Assembly (NCBI RefSeq): GCF_000768555.3
Contig: NZ_KN293983.1
Span: 28,532 to 92,531 of the forward strand
Direction of reading: 5' to 3'
Source: Roseovarius mucosus DSM 17069
GTDB lineage: Bacteria; Pseudomonadota; Alphaproteobacteria; Rhodobacterales; Rhodobacteraceae
DNA length: 64,000 bases
The notes under the pieces were generated by a model. The model was given only the letters and a program-made list of their open reading frames with translations. It was not told the DNA's origin and made no database searches. Both the position numbers and the translations under genes were made by a program. The stretch's first letter is position 1; each line of letters opens with the position of its first letter. Shown piece by piece: positions 7,758 to 15,862 of the stretch.

Positions 7758-8903
7758 ATGGCCATTATCTACAGAACTTCTGCCCTCGCACCGCGCCATA
7801 CCGAGATCGGCGGCGAGTTGACCGACTGGAATGGCATGGGCACGGCATGGTTCTATGACCATACCGACGAGCGCGCCGAGGCGGATTATCTGGCGGTCCG
7901 CACCAAGGCAGGACTGATGGATGTATCGGGTCTGAAGAAAATTCACCTTGTTGGGCCGCATGCCGCCGCCGTGATCGACCGCGCCACCACGCGCAATGTG
8001 GACAAGATCATGCCGGGCCGCGCCGTCTATGCCTGTATGCTGAATGACGCGGGCAAGTTCATCGACGATTGCGTGATCTACCGCCTCTCGGTCAATCACT
8101 GGATGGTGGTGCATGGCACCGGCACCGGGCACGAATCGCTGGCGATGGCCGCCTATGGCAAGAATGTCGCGATGATCTTTGATGACGATCTGCATGACAT
8201 GTCGCTGCAAGGGCCGGTGGCCGTGGATTTCCTCGAAAAGCACGTGCCGGGGATTCGTAACCTTGCCTATTTCGGCATTCTGCAAACCAAGCTCTTTGAT
8301 TTGCCGGTGATGATCTCTCGTACCGGATATACCGGCGAGCGCGGCTACGAGATTTTCTGTCAGGGGCGCCATGCGATCCAGATCTGGGATCGCATCCTGG
8401 AAGACGGCAAGGACATGGGCATCGTGCCGGTGCAGTTCTCGACGCTCGATCTCTTGCGCACCGAAAGCTATCTGCTGTTCTATCCCGGCGACAATTCCGA
8501 AACCTTCCCTTTCAAGGACGATCTGTGCGGCGATACGCTGTGGGAATTGGGCCTGGATTTCACGGTGTCGCCTGGCAAGACCGGGTTCCGCGGCTCGGAG
8601 AACCACTATGCGCTCAAGGGCAAGGAACGGTTCAAGATCTACGGCGTGCGGCTTGAGGGCAAGCGCGCGGCCGACATGGGCGCGCCGCTGCTCAAGGATG
8701 GCGAGGTCGTGGGCGTCGTGACCTTTGGTCTGAATTCCAACCTCAACGGCTATAACGTCGGCATCGCGCGGATGCCGGTTGACTGCGCGGTGCCGGGCAC
8801 CAAGATGAGCGTGCGCTATGCGGATGGCACCGAGGTCGCTTGCGTGGCAGAAGAGATGCCATTCTATGACAAGGACAAACTGATCCGGGCGGCCAAGGGG
8901 TAA
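7758..8903 (+). CDS. dmmD: Dimethylamine monooxygenase-associated GcvT-like subunit (DmmD)
   Basis: This 381-residue GcvT/aminomethyltransferase-fold protein is first in a dmmD-A-B-C operon. It carries the folate-site motif SRTGYTGERGYEIF and the C-terminal barrel (FKIYGVRLEGKRAADMGAPLL). In the related haem-dependent oxidative N-demethylase, the GcvT-like subunit is thought to capture released formaldehyde on tetrahydrofolate; here that role is inferred. The start is ATG 7758 with AGGGAGG six bases upstream, and longer upstream translation is rejected. dmmA begins 54 bases after its stop. Confidence 0.85.
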   Translation: MAIIYRTSALAPRHTEIGGELTDWNGMGTAWFYDHTDERAEADYLAVRTKAGLMDVSGLKKIHLVGPHAAAVIDRATTRNVDKIMPGRAVYACMLNDAGKFIDDCVIYRLSVNHWMVVHGTGTGHESLAMAAYGKNVAMIFDDDLHDMSLQGPVAVDFLEKHVPGIRNLAYFGILQTKLFDLPVMISRTGYTGERGYEIFCQGRHAIQIWDRILEDGKDMGIVPVQFSTLDLLRTESYLLFYPGDNSETFPFKDDLCGDTLWELGLDFTVSPGKTGFRGSENHYALKGKERFKIYGVRLEGKRAADMGAPLLKDGEVVGVVTFGLNSNLNGYNVGIARMPVDCAVPGTKMSVRYADGTEVACVAEEMPFYDKDKLIRAAKG

Positions 8904-8957
8904 CCCTTGGCCTTCGGGCCTTTGGCCCTAATGACGCGAAAGGGAGCAGACGCGAAG

Positions 8958-9566
8958 ATGTCGAAATTCCAGTTTCCGGAGAGTATCGCCAGCCGCCCGG
9001 TCTATGGCACATTGGCCCCGCGACCGGGCAAGGCGCATCTGATGATCGCCGATGCCGAGGGGGCCGAGGCGCTGTTGGATCTGGCCGCGCAGGATGCGGG
9101 TCTGATGGCCAAGGCGCATATCCTCTATATCCCCAAGGGGACGGGCGAGACCTATGTGGAGAAGCTGCGCGCGGCGGGTCCGGCGCAGCTCTATATCGGG
9201 CCGAGTTATGCGGCCTCGGTGCAGCGGCTGCGGCGGGTGCTGTCAGATGCCCATATGGGGTTGCAGGTCTATCTTGCGGGGACCGAAGGGCTGATGGGGC
9301 AGGCGATGAACGAGGCGGTGAGCGCGGGCATTCCGCATAGCGCAATCCAGACCGAGCATCGCGGTTCGACTGCGCGTCGGATGCAATGCGTGCATTGCAA
9401 GGGGATCACCGAGGATGTGACCACCGATCCCTTTGTCTGTTCGCATTGCGGCCTGAACCTATTCGTGCGTGACCACTATTCGCGCCGTCTGGCGGCGTTT
9501 CAGGGGGTTTGCATCGACGCGGAGGACCCCGGAAATGTCCCCCCTGCGAAGGAGATATATTCATGA
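8958..9566 (+). CDS. dmmA: Dimethylamine monooxygenase subunit DmmA, zinc-ribbon-containing
   Basis: The 202-residue protein matches the short subunit that sits between DmmD and the reductase in dmmDABC clusters. Near the C-terminus it has two CxxC pairs (QCVHC and VCSHC) that probably bind a metal. The N-terminal part resembles a Rossmann-like domain (KAHLMIADAEGAEALLDLA, HILYIPKGTG). The start ATG 8958 has AGGGAG upstream; the frame is open further upstream to 8907 but lacks a better site. The TGA overlaps dmmB as ATGA, indicating coupling. Its exact biochemical role within the monooxygenase is not evident from sequence. Confidence 0.83.
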   Translation: MSKFQFPESIASRPVYGTLAPRPGKAHLMIADAEGAEALLDLAAQDAGLMAKAHILYIPKGTGETYVEKLRAAGPAQLYIGPSYAASVQRLRRVLSDAHMGLQVYLAGTEGLMGQAMNEAVSAGIPHSAIQTEHRGSTARRMQCVHCKGITEDVTTDPFVCSHCGLNLFVRDHYSRRLAAFQGVCIDAEDPGNVPPAKEIYS

Positions 9567-10549
9567 GCGCCGCCCCCCAGAAGGCCCGCGCCGGGGCTGA
9601 AAAGATCGAGGTGGTTGTGGCTGCCGTTGTGCCGGTGAATGAATTGGTGACGCGGTTCGAATTCCGCCGCCCGGATGGGGCGGAGTTTCCGCCGTTTTCG
9701 GCGGGTGCGCATACGGTCGTGGAAATGCACGACGACGGGCGCACGCGGCTCAACCCCTATTCGTTGATGTCGGACCCCGGTGATCGCTCGCTCTATGCCA
9801 TTTCCGTGCGGCGCGATGACGAAGGGCGGGGTGGATCGCTCTATATGCATCGCCATGTGAAACCGGGCGATGCGATGACCATCACCTATCCGGTCAACCT
9901 ATTTCCGCTGGATTTGCGGGCGCGCAAGCATGTGTTCTTTGCCGGCGGGATTGGCATTACGCCCTTTATGGCGATGATCGCGCAGTTGGAGCAATCGAAC
10001 GGCAACTGGGAATTGCATTATGCCTGTCGGAGTGCGGCGCTTGGATCCTATGCGGATGAGCTGCGGGGCAAGTATCCCAACAAGGCGCATATCTATTATG
10101 ACGATCAAGAGCAGGTGATCCCGCTCGATGATCTCTTGAGCGGGCAACCTCTGGGCACGCATATCTATGTCTGCGGTCCCAAGGGGATGATCGGATGGGT
10201 CAAGGCCCGCGCCGCAGCGCTTGGCTGGCCGGATGAGGCGGTGCATTCCGAAGAGTTCCTCGCCCCTCAACCCGGCGCGCCGTTCGAAGTGCGGCTCTGC
10301 AAATCCGACCTGGTGATCCAGGTGGGCGAGCATGAGAGCCTGCTGGAGGCCATTGAGCGGGCCGGGGTCGATGCGCCCTTCCTCTGTCGGGGCGGTGCCT
10401 GCGGGCAATGCGAGACCGAAGTGGTCGAGTTGGACGGTGAGATCGTCCACCGCGATCACTGGCTGGACGAGGCCGAACATGCCAGCGGCAAGAAAATCAT
10501 GCCCTGCGTCAGCCGTTTCATCGGCAAGACGCTGGTTCTGGACCGGTAA
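9563..10549 (+). CDS. dmmB: Dimethylamine monooxygenase reductase subunit DmmB
   Basis: This 328-residue protein is a phthalate-dioxygenase-reductase-type flavoprotein. The FMN domain comes first (NPYSLMSDPGD), then a NAD(P)H domain with FFAGGIGITPFMAMI and YVCGPKGMI, then a C-terminal plant-type 2Fe-2S domain (FLCRGGACGQCETEV, final cysteine at KIMPCVSR). It passes electrons from NAD(P)H to the haem subunit DmmC. The start ATG 9563 follows AAGGAGATATAT and overlaps the dmmA stop by four bases. Confidence 0.88.
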   Translation: MSAAPQKARAGAEKIEVVVAAVVPVNELVTRFEFRRPDGAEFPPFSAGAHTVVEMHDDGRTRLNPYSLMSDPGDRSLYAISVRRDDEGRGGSLYMHRHVKPGDAMTITYPVNLFPLDLRARKHVFFAGGIGITPFMAMIAQLEQSNGNWELHYACRSAALGSYADELRGKYPNKAHIYYDDQEQVIPLDDLLSGQPLGTHIYVCGPKGMIGWVKARAAALGWPDEAVHSEEFLAPQPGAPFEVRLCKSDLVIQVGEHESLLEAIERAGVDAPFLCRGGACGQCETEVVELDGEIVHRDHWLDEAEHASGKKIMPCVSRFIGKTLVLDR

Positions 10550-10562
10550 GGAGCCATCTGCG

Positions 10563-11630
10563 ATGACCATTCAGTTCAATAACGAGACCTTCCGCGACGA
10601 TTACTCGTTCCGCAACTCGCCTTGGGCGATCAAGCGGTTCCCGTTCCCGTTCCACGAAGACAGCTATATGTATTCGGTGAATATGGAGCAGCATCGTGGC
10701 GGGCCAGAGGGCTCGGTCTATGAAAAGCGGTTCGATGTAGACGAGCATTACCTGTCGGAAATGCGCGACCGGGCGCTGGTGCTGGCCGATGATCCGCTGC
10801 GGTGCCAATCCTTGCCGCATATGACGCTGGCGGGGTGGGATACACTCGAGCTGATCATGACCTGCAAGGCCGAGGATTACCCCGACCTCTTTGAATTGCA
10901 CCGAGATGGCAACCGCTGGCGGTGGATCAACAAGCCGATGGGGATCGACCAGAGTTTCACCTTTCTCGATCCGACCACGCTGCCTTGTGGTCCGCTGGAG
11001 TATATCACGCGGCAGACGCAGGGCGATTTCGCCGTGCTCGATCAGCGCGACGAGATGCTGTGGATGGATGCCGGGATGGTCACGACGCAGGCTGATTGGT
11101 CGCTCGACTTCGACATCGGCATGAACTTCTTTGAGTGGCACGCGCCGGTGCCTCTGGCGCATGAGATGGGGATATTCCAGCGCGCGCTGAAATTCCTGCT
11201 CAATGTGCAGCAGGGCGCACCGGCGCGGCGGCTGAACTGGACCATGACGGTCAATCCGCTCTTGGACACCAGCCCCGAGAATTACCACAAATGGGGCGTG
11301 CAAAAGACCACGCTGACGCCCGAGAATATCGGCGCGAAACAGCATCTGCGGGTGGAGTTGCAGACCTTTTTCCGGTTGCCGCGCTCGAATGCGCTGCTGT
11401 TCCCGATCCGCTGCTATCTGATCGCGTTTCAGGATGTGGTGAGCGTACCGAAATGGGGCCGCCGGTTGCACCGAGTGGTGCGCGATCTGCCCGAGGAACT
11501 GGCGACGTATAAAGGGTTTATCGCCAATCGCCCGTTGATGATCAAGTATCTGAGCCGGTTTGACGACGGGCTGCCCACCAGCCCCGGTGTCTGGCCCGAT
11601 CTGGAGACGGAACCGCCGTTGCAGAAGTGA
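10563..11630 (+). CDS. dmmC: Dimethylamine monooxygenase haem subunit DmmC (DUF3445/HODM alpha-like)
   Basis: The 355-residue protein belongs to the DUF3445 family, whose characterised member is the haem-containing alpha subunit of heme-dependent oxidative N-demethylase (PAS fold). Typical segments are SPWAIKRFPFPFHEDSYMY, NWTMTVNPLLD, HLRVELQTFFRLPRSNALLFPIR and YKGFIANRPLMIKYL. With DmmA and DmmB it would oxidise dimethylamine to methylamine and formaldehyde, and the methylamine then enters through GmaS and MgsABC. It begins 13 bases after dmmB with TAAGGAG upstream. Lettering follows the dmmDABC order used for marine Roseobacter clusters. Confidence 0.87.
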   Translation: MTIQFNNETFRDDYSFRNSPWAIKRFPFPFHEDSYMYSVNMEQHRGGPEGSVYEKRFDVDEHYLSEMRDRALVLADDPLRCQSLPHMTLAGWDTLELIMTCKAEDYPDLFELHRDGNRWRWINKPMGIDQSFTFLDPTTLPCGPLEYITRQTQGDFAVLDQRDEMLWMDAGMVTTQADWSLDFDIGMNFFEWHAPVPLAHEMGIFQRALKFLLNVQQGAPARRLNWTMTVNPLLDTSPENYHKWGVQKTTLTPENIGAKQHLRVELQTFFRLPRSNALLFPIRCYLIAFQDVVSVPKWGRRLHRVVRDLPEELATYKGFIANRPLMIKYLSRFDDGLPTSPGVWPDLETEPPLQK

Positions 11631-11683
11631 GGAGTATCGCTGGGCCGTGCCGCGGCCTGGCGCCTCTGCGCTGCCTTGACGAG

Positions 11684-11704
11684 GTCCCGGGTCAGGCCCG
11701 GGAC
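11684..11704. repeat. Palindromic repeat, copy 1 (arms GTCCCGGG/CCCGGGAC)
   Basis: A 21-base palindrome with 8-base arms and a 5-base centre (TCAGG). A second copy differing by one centre base is at 30847-30867, also in an intergenic position. The flanks share GCTGC upstream in one form or another. It resembles small dispersed intergenic palindromes. Confidence 0.6.
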
Positions 11705-11792
11705 GGGCATGGTTTCGATGGGCGCGATGCGCCCTGACGATCCGCGCACCTCATGGCATGCGGCTAAGGGAAGCAACCGCTCGCCTCTGACC

Positions 11793-12440
11793 TCAGCTCT
11801 TTTGCGGATAGCTGATGATCGACAGGTAGCGGATCGGGAAGCGGATCAATTGATCCGGCCCATGCGGGGCGTCGGCATCGAAAAAGAGCGTGTCACCGGG
11901 GGTAAGGTGATAGGTCTCGTTGCCGTGGCGATAGCCGACCTCACCGTCGAGCATGTAGATCATTTCGATCCCTTCATGCTGAAAGGTCTGGAACGTGTCG
12001 GATTCTGAGTTGAGCACAATGAGATAGGGTTCGACCATGACGCCGCTGCTGTTCGATCCGATATGGCCGAGGAGATTGTATTGATGGCCCGCACGGGTGC
12101 CGGCGCGCTCGATCTCGACCCCTTGGCCGGCCTTGGTATGCACGGCCTCGCGGCGTTCTTCGTATTCCTTGAAGAAGGCGGTGAGCGGCACGGAGAGCGC
12201 GCGCGCCAAGGTTTGCAAGGTGGTCAGCGAGGGGGAGGTATTGCCGTTCTCGATCTTGGAGAGCATGCCGATGGACAGTTCGGTCATGTTCGACAGTTCG
12301 GCGACGGTGATGTTCTGTTTCTTGCGATAGGCGCGCACCTCGCGACCGATCGCGACTTCAAGCACTTTCTCGCGCTCTTCGCGCAGCTTGTGAGGGTCCT
12401 GAGTCAGTTTGACCAATTTTGCGGCTTCCATGATGCTCAT
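11793..12440 (-). CDS. XRE-family transcriptional regulator with C-terminal cupin domain
   Basis: The 215-residue protein has a helix-turn-helix at about residues 38-90 (VRAYRKKQNITVAELS, MLSKIENGNTSPSLTTLQTLARAL) and a cupin sensor domain at about 140-210 (EMIYMLDGEVGYRHGNETYHLTPGDTLFF, DADAPHGP). The start ATG 12440 has AGAGGAAAACA upstream. The open frame extends upstream to 12833 but overlaps the divergent regulator and is not supported. Family members sense small amines, sugars or antibiotics through the cupin. Its location at the end of dmmDABC makes it a candidate regulator of dimethylamine or glycine betaine genes. Confidence 0.87.
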   Translation of the reverse strand: MSIMEAAKLVKLTQDPHKLREEREKVLEVAIGREVRAYRKKQNITVAELSNMTELSIGMLSKIENGNTSPSLTTLQTLARALSVPLTAFFKEYEERREAVHTKAGQGVEIERAGTRAGHQYNLLGHIGSNSSGVMVEPYLIVLNSESDTFQTFQHEGIEMIYMLDGEVGYRHGNETYHLTPGDTLFFDADAPHGPDQLIRFPIRYLSIISYPQKS

Positions 12441-12586
12441 TGTTTTCCTCTCAGCTTTAGGGCGAATGCGTCGAAAAGGCCAGAATGTCTGTTCAGACTT
12501 ATCGTCTTCACCATATTGCATAAATTTTTCCCAAGTGGAAAATGTTACGTTGAGGCACAAGCGGTTCAGGCAAGAGGTCGACCGAG
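12441..12586. promoter_or_regulatory. Divergent regulator control region with two operator-like palindromes
   Basis: The region between two divergent regulators holds the perfect palindrome GTCTG-TT-CAGAC at 12487-12498 and the inverted repeat TTTTCC-N5-GGAAAA at 12526-12542. The surrounding bases are A+T-rich, as expected for promoters. One site could bind the XRE protein and the other the GlxA-type protein. Confidence 0.55.
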
Positions 12587-13585
12587 ATGACACAGCGCGT
12601 GATCCGAATAGGGTTCCTGATTTTTCCGGGGTTTCCGATGTCGTGCCTGACTTCGGTGATCGAGCCGTTGCGCGCGGCCAATGAGATTTCGGGGCATCGC
12701 ACATTCGCCTGGGACCTGGTGGCCGAAGGGGCGGAGCGGGTGATGTCGAGCGCGGGCATCGGATTTGAACCCGGTCGGCGTTTGTCCGAGACTGACGATT
12801 GCGATTACCTGCTGCTCTTGTCTGCCCCGACAAGCCGGTTTGCCGACACGCGGTCCGCCGCGCATTTGCGGCGCGTTGCGCGGCATGGCACGGTGCTGGG
12901 CGCGATCAGCGGCGGGGTGTTCCCGCTCTTGCGCAGCGGGGCGGTGGCGGATGTCGCGCTCTCGGTGCACTGGTGCTATCAGGCGGCGTTTCTGGCCGAG
13001 TTCCCGGGCGTGCCCGCGTCCGATCAGGTGATCGAGATCGACCCGCGCTGCGTGACCGCATCGGGGGCGGCGGCGGCCTTCGATCTGGCGTTGCATATGG
13101 TGGAGACAGCACTTGGCGCGGGCATTGCGACCGAGGTCGCCTGTTGGTTCCAGCATCCGATGATGCGCAAGGCTGGCGTGCAGCAAATGGTGCCCGTGCT
13201 GGGCGAGGGGGCGCGGGCGACCGATCTGCCACCGATGGTTGCAAAGGCGATTGACCTGATGGCGCAGCATATGTCGGCGCCCTTGTCGATGGCGGAGGTG
13301 GCCGAGGAGCTGGGCATCACCCCCCGGCATCTGGAGCGCAGCTTCAAGCGGGCGACAGGGCAGAACCCGACCAATTATTTCCGTGCCATGCGGATGAAGG
13401 CAGCGCGGCAGATCGTGATGTATTCCAACGACACCATGGCGCAGATCGCCGAAGCGGTGGGCTATGCCAGTTCCAAGGTGCTGGTACGGCATTACCGCGA
13501 TGCATTCGGGATTTCGCCGCGTGAGGATCGGCAGCGGATCAACCTGACGCGGGTTAAGGGCAATCTGCCGGTGCCCTCGGTCTGA
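12587..13585 (+). CDS. GlxA-family AraC-type transcriptional regulator
   Basis: The 332-residue protein pairs an N-terminal DJ-1/PfpI (GATase1-like) domain (IGFLIFPGFPMSCLTSVIEPLRAAN) with a C-terminal AraC helix-turn-helix pair (SMAEVAEELGITPRHLERSFKRATGQNPTNYF and AQIAEAVGYASSKVLVRHYRDAFG). Known relatives include GbdR, CdhR and DhcR, which govern glycine betaine, carnitine and dimethylglycine catabolism. That family link and its position fit methylated-amine control. The exact ligand is not readable from sequence. Confidence 0.87.
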   Translation: MTQRVIRIGFLIFPGFPMSCLTSVIEPLRAANEISGHRTFAWDLVAEGAERVMSSAGIGFEPGRRLSETDDCDYLLLLSAPTSRFADTRSAAHLRRVARHGTVLGAISGGVFPLLRSGAVADVALSVHWCYQAAFLAEFPGVPASDQVIEIDPRCVTASGAAAAFDLALHMVETALGAGIATEVACWFQHPMMRKAGVQQMVPVLGEGARATDLPPMVAKAIDLMAQHMSAPLSMAEVAEELGITPRHLERSFKRATGQNPTNYFRAMRMKAARQIVMYSNDTMAQIAEAVGYASSKVLVRHYRDAFGISPREDRQRINLTRVKGNLPVPSV

Positions 13586-13588
13586 GGG

Positions 13589-13927
13589 CTAGCGGCGCAA
13601 GCCTGTGCCGATCTGGTTCAGGATGGCCTCGATGGCGGCGTCAGGCGCGTCACCTTCTCCTGCCACCCGCGCCTTGATCGCATCGAACCGGGCGCGGAGG
13701 GCTGTTTTCTCAGCCCCTTGGCAATCGTTCCAGGGTCGCCCCTGCAAGCCCATGACAAGGGCATAGTAGCCGATGAAATGCGGGGACGTGCCGTTGCGCA
13801 AGAGCGCCTCATAGGCGGCATCGGCCCCCATGGCGCGCAGGCTGTCGGCGTCATGGATGCCGGCGCGCGCAAAGCCTGCGTCCGAGGCCGGGCCGAGATT
13901 GCGGATCGAGGAAACGGGGGCAGGCAT
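13589..13927 (-). CDS. TfoX C-terminal-domain-like protein
   Basis: The 112-residue protein resembles the stand-alone C-terminal domain of TfoX/Sxy (SIRNLGPASDAGFARAGIHDADSLRAMGADAAYEALL). This helical domain contains a helix-hairpin-helix-like pattern. The ATG at 13927 is preferred over a TTG nine bases upstream. The C-terminal tail (FDAIKARVAGEGDAPDAAIEAILN) is alanine-rich and probably helical. Function is unknown. It is convergent with the GlxA-type gene, with stop codons four bases apart. Confidence 0.75.
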   Translation of the reverse strand: MPAPVSSIRNLGPASDAGFARAGIHDADSLRAMGADAAYEALLRNGTSPHFIGYYALVMGLQGRPWNDCQGAEKTALRARFDAIKARVAGEGDAPDAAIEAILNQIGTGLRR

Positions 13928-13946
13928 GGGCAGCAATCCGTTGATC

Positions 13947-14023
13947 TGGTAGGCCCGGAGGGACTCGAACCCCCAACCAAAGCGTTATGAGCGCTCTGCT
14001 CTAACCAATTGAGCTACAGGCCC
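13947..14023 (-). tRNA. tRNA with CAU anticodon, probably tRNA-Ile2 (lysidine-modified)
   Basis: The minus strand folds as a cloverleaf. The acceptor GGGCCTG pairs with CGGGCCT, there is a D stem GCTC, the anticodon loop is CTCATAA, the T-loop is TTCGAGT, and the CCA is encoded. The anticodon is CAU. The acceptor has C4-G69 and C5-G68, the pairs recognised by TilS in Escherichia coli tRNA-Ile2, and the anticodon stem matches Ile2 style. An elongator tRNA-Met label is the alternative. The G1-U72 pair is a wobble. Confidence 0.88.
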
Positions 14024-14135
14024 CACCTGCGGCAACTGGTAAGCCGGGGGCGGGGCGGGGTCAAGGCTTTGAGATTGCGTAGCGGCGGTCAATCGGCTAA
14101 CGGGTGGCGCATTCTAGCGATGGGGACTTGAGGCC

Positions 14136-15182
14136 ATGACCGAGCGACAGAACGGGATCACCTATGCCGATGCAGGCGTCGATATTGACGCGGGCAATGC
14201 GCTGGTCGAGCGGATTAAACCCGCGGCCAAGCGGACCAACCGTTCGGGCGTCATGTCGGGGCTGGGCGGCTTTGGCGGGCTCTTTGATCTCAAGGCTGCC
14301 GGGTTCAGCGATCCGGTGCTGGTGGCGGCGACCGATGGGGTGGGCACCAAGCTGCGCATCGCGATTGACACGGGCCATGTCGATGGCGTGGGCGTCGATC
14401 TGGTGGCGATGTGCGTCAATGATCTGATCTGCCAAGGGGCGGAGCCGCTGTTTTTCCTCGACTATTTCGCCACGGGTAAGTTGGAGCTGGAGCAGGCGAC
14501 GCGGATCATCGAAGGGATCGCGCGGGGCTGTGAAGGATCGGGCTGTGCGCTCATTGGCGGCGAGACGGCGGAAATGCCGGGCATGTATCCCGAGGGCGAT
14601 TTCGATCTGGCGGGGTTTGCCGTGGGGGCCATGGAGCGGGGCACGGAACTGCCTGCGCATGTGGCTGAGGGCGATGTGCTGCTTGGCCTTGCCTCGGACG
14701 GGGTGCATTCCAACGGCTATTCCCTCGTGCGGCGGATTGTCGAGATGTCGGGGCTGACATGGGAGGATGCCTGCCCCTGGGCCGAGGGCAGTCTGGGAGA
14801 GGTTCTGCTCACGCCCACGCGGCTCTATGTGCGCCCCGTGCTGGCGGCACTGCGGGCAGGGGGCATCCACGGCCTGGCGCATATCACCGGCGGGGGGCTG
14901 ACCGAGAACCTGCCGCGCGTCTTGCCCGAGGGGCTGGGGGCGGAGATCGACCTTGGCGCGTGGGCATTGCCGGGCGTATTCCGCTGGCTGGCCGAGACCG
15001 GAAACATGGCAGAGCCGGAATTGCTCAAGACCTTCAATTCCGGCATCGGGATGATCGCAGTGGTGGCGGCCGATGAGGCCGACGCGGTGAGCGCGGCGCT
15101 GAGCGAGGCCGGTGAAACGGTTTGCCGGCTGGGACAGGTGGTGGCGGGCAAGGGCGTGGCCTATCGGGGCCGTCTTTTGTGA
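14136..15182 (+). CDS. purM: Phosphoribosylformylglycinamidine cyclo-ligase (AIR synthetase)
   Basis: PurM closes the imidazole ring in purine synthesis with ATP. The 348-residue protein shows the AIR-synthetase pattern: [84 protein letters not shown] and [11 protein letters not shown]. Its stop overlaps the purN GTG start. It follows the tRNA by 112 bases on the opposite strand. Confidence 0.97.
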   Translation: MTERQNGITYADAGVDIDAGNALVERIKPAAKRTNRSGVMSGLGGFGGLFDLKAAGFSDPVLVAATDGVGTKLRIAIDTGHVDGVGVDLVAMCVNDLICQGAEPLFFLDYFATGKLELEQATRIIEGIARGCEGSGCALIGGETAEMPGMYPEGDFDLAGFAVGAMERGTELPAHVAEGDVLLGLASDGVHSNGYSLVRRIVEMSGLTWEDACPWAEGSLGEVLLTPTRLYVRPVLAALRAGGIHGLAHITGGGLTENLPRVLPEGLGAEIDLGAWALPGVFRWLAETGNMAEPELLKTFNSGIGMIAVVAADEADAVSAALSEAGETVCRLGQVVAGKGVAYRGRLL

Positions 15183-15772
15183 GCAAGCGGGTCGCGATCC
15201 TGCTCTCGGGGGGCGGTTCGAACATGCGCGCGCTTGTCGCGAGCATGACCGGCGACCATCCGGCGCGTCCGGCGGTGGTGCTGTCGAACCGGGCCGATGC
15301 GGGAGGTATCGCCTGGGCCGCCGCGCGCGGGATTGCCACAGAGGTGGTGGATCACCGCCCCCACGGGGCCAATCGTGCCGCGTTCGAGGCCGAGTTGACC
15401 GAGCGTCTGATGCCCTATGGCATCGACATCATCTGTCTGGCCGGGTTCATGCGGGTGCTCACGGCCGGGTTCGTAACGCCTTGGCAAGGGCGGATGATCA
15501 ATATCCACCCCTCGCTCTTGCCGAAGTACCGTGGTTTGCACACCCATGCCCGCGCGCTGGAGGCAGGCGAGCAGGAGGTGGGCTGTACCGTGCATGAGGT
15601 TACGGCGGAACTGGACGAAGGGCCCATTCTGGGACAGGCGCGGGTGCCGGTTCTGGCCGGCGATACGCCAGACAGCCTCGCGGCGCGGGTGCTGGCGCAG
15701 GAACATATGCTTTACCCCATGGTGCTGCGGCGCTTTGCCGAGGGCAATCGCGCGCCGGTCTATCTGCCCTGA
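15179..15772 (+). CDS. purN: Phosphoribosylglycinamide formyltransferase
   Basis: PurN transfers formyl from 10-formyltetrahydrofolate to GAR. The GTG start at 15179 overlaps the purM stop (GTGA) and gives [19 protein letters not shown], the expected N-terminal nucleotide-binding strand and loop. This makes 197 residues, near the normal family length. The catalytic region is present: [22 protein letters not shown] with the conserved Asn-His, [17 protein letters not shown] with the conserved Asp. An ATG further upstream lies inside purM and is not used. Confidence 0.95.
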   Translation: MSKRVAILLSGGGSNMRALVASMTGDHPARPAVVLSNRADAGGIAWAAARGIATEVVDHRPHGANRAAFEAELTERLMPYGIDIICLAGFMRVLTAGFVTPWQGRMINIHPSLLPKYRGLHTHARALEAGEQEVGCTVHEVTAELDEGPILGQARVPVLAGDTPDSLAARVLAQEHMLYPMVLRRFAEGNRAPVYLP

Positions 15773-15862
15773 GCGTGGCATTTGCAATTCGGCTAATCTG
15801 GTCTATAGCTGGGGGCGGGGGACAGGACCGGGCATTTGAGACAAGAGCAAAGATCACCCCAT

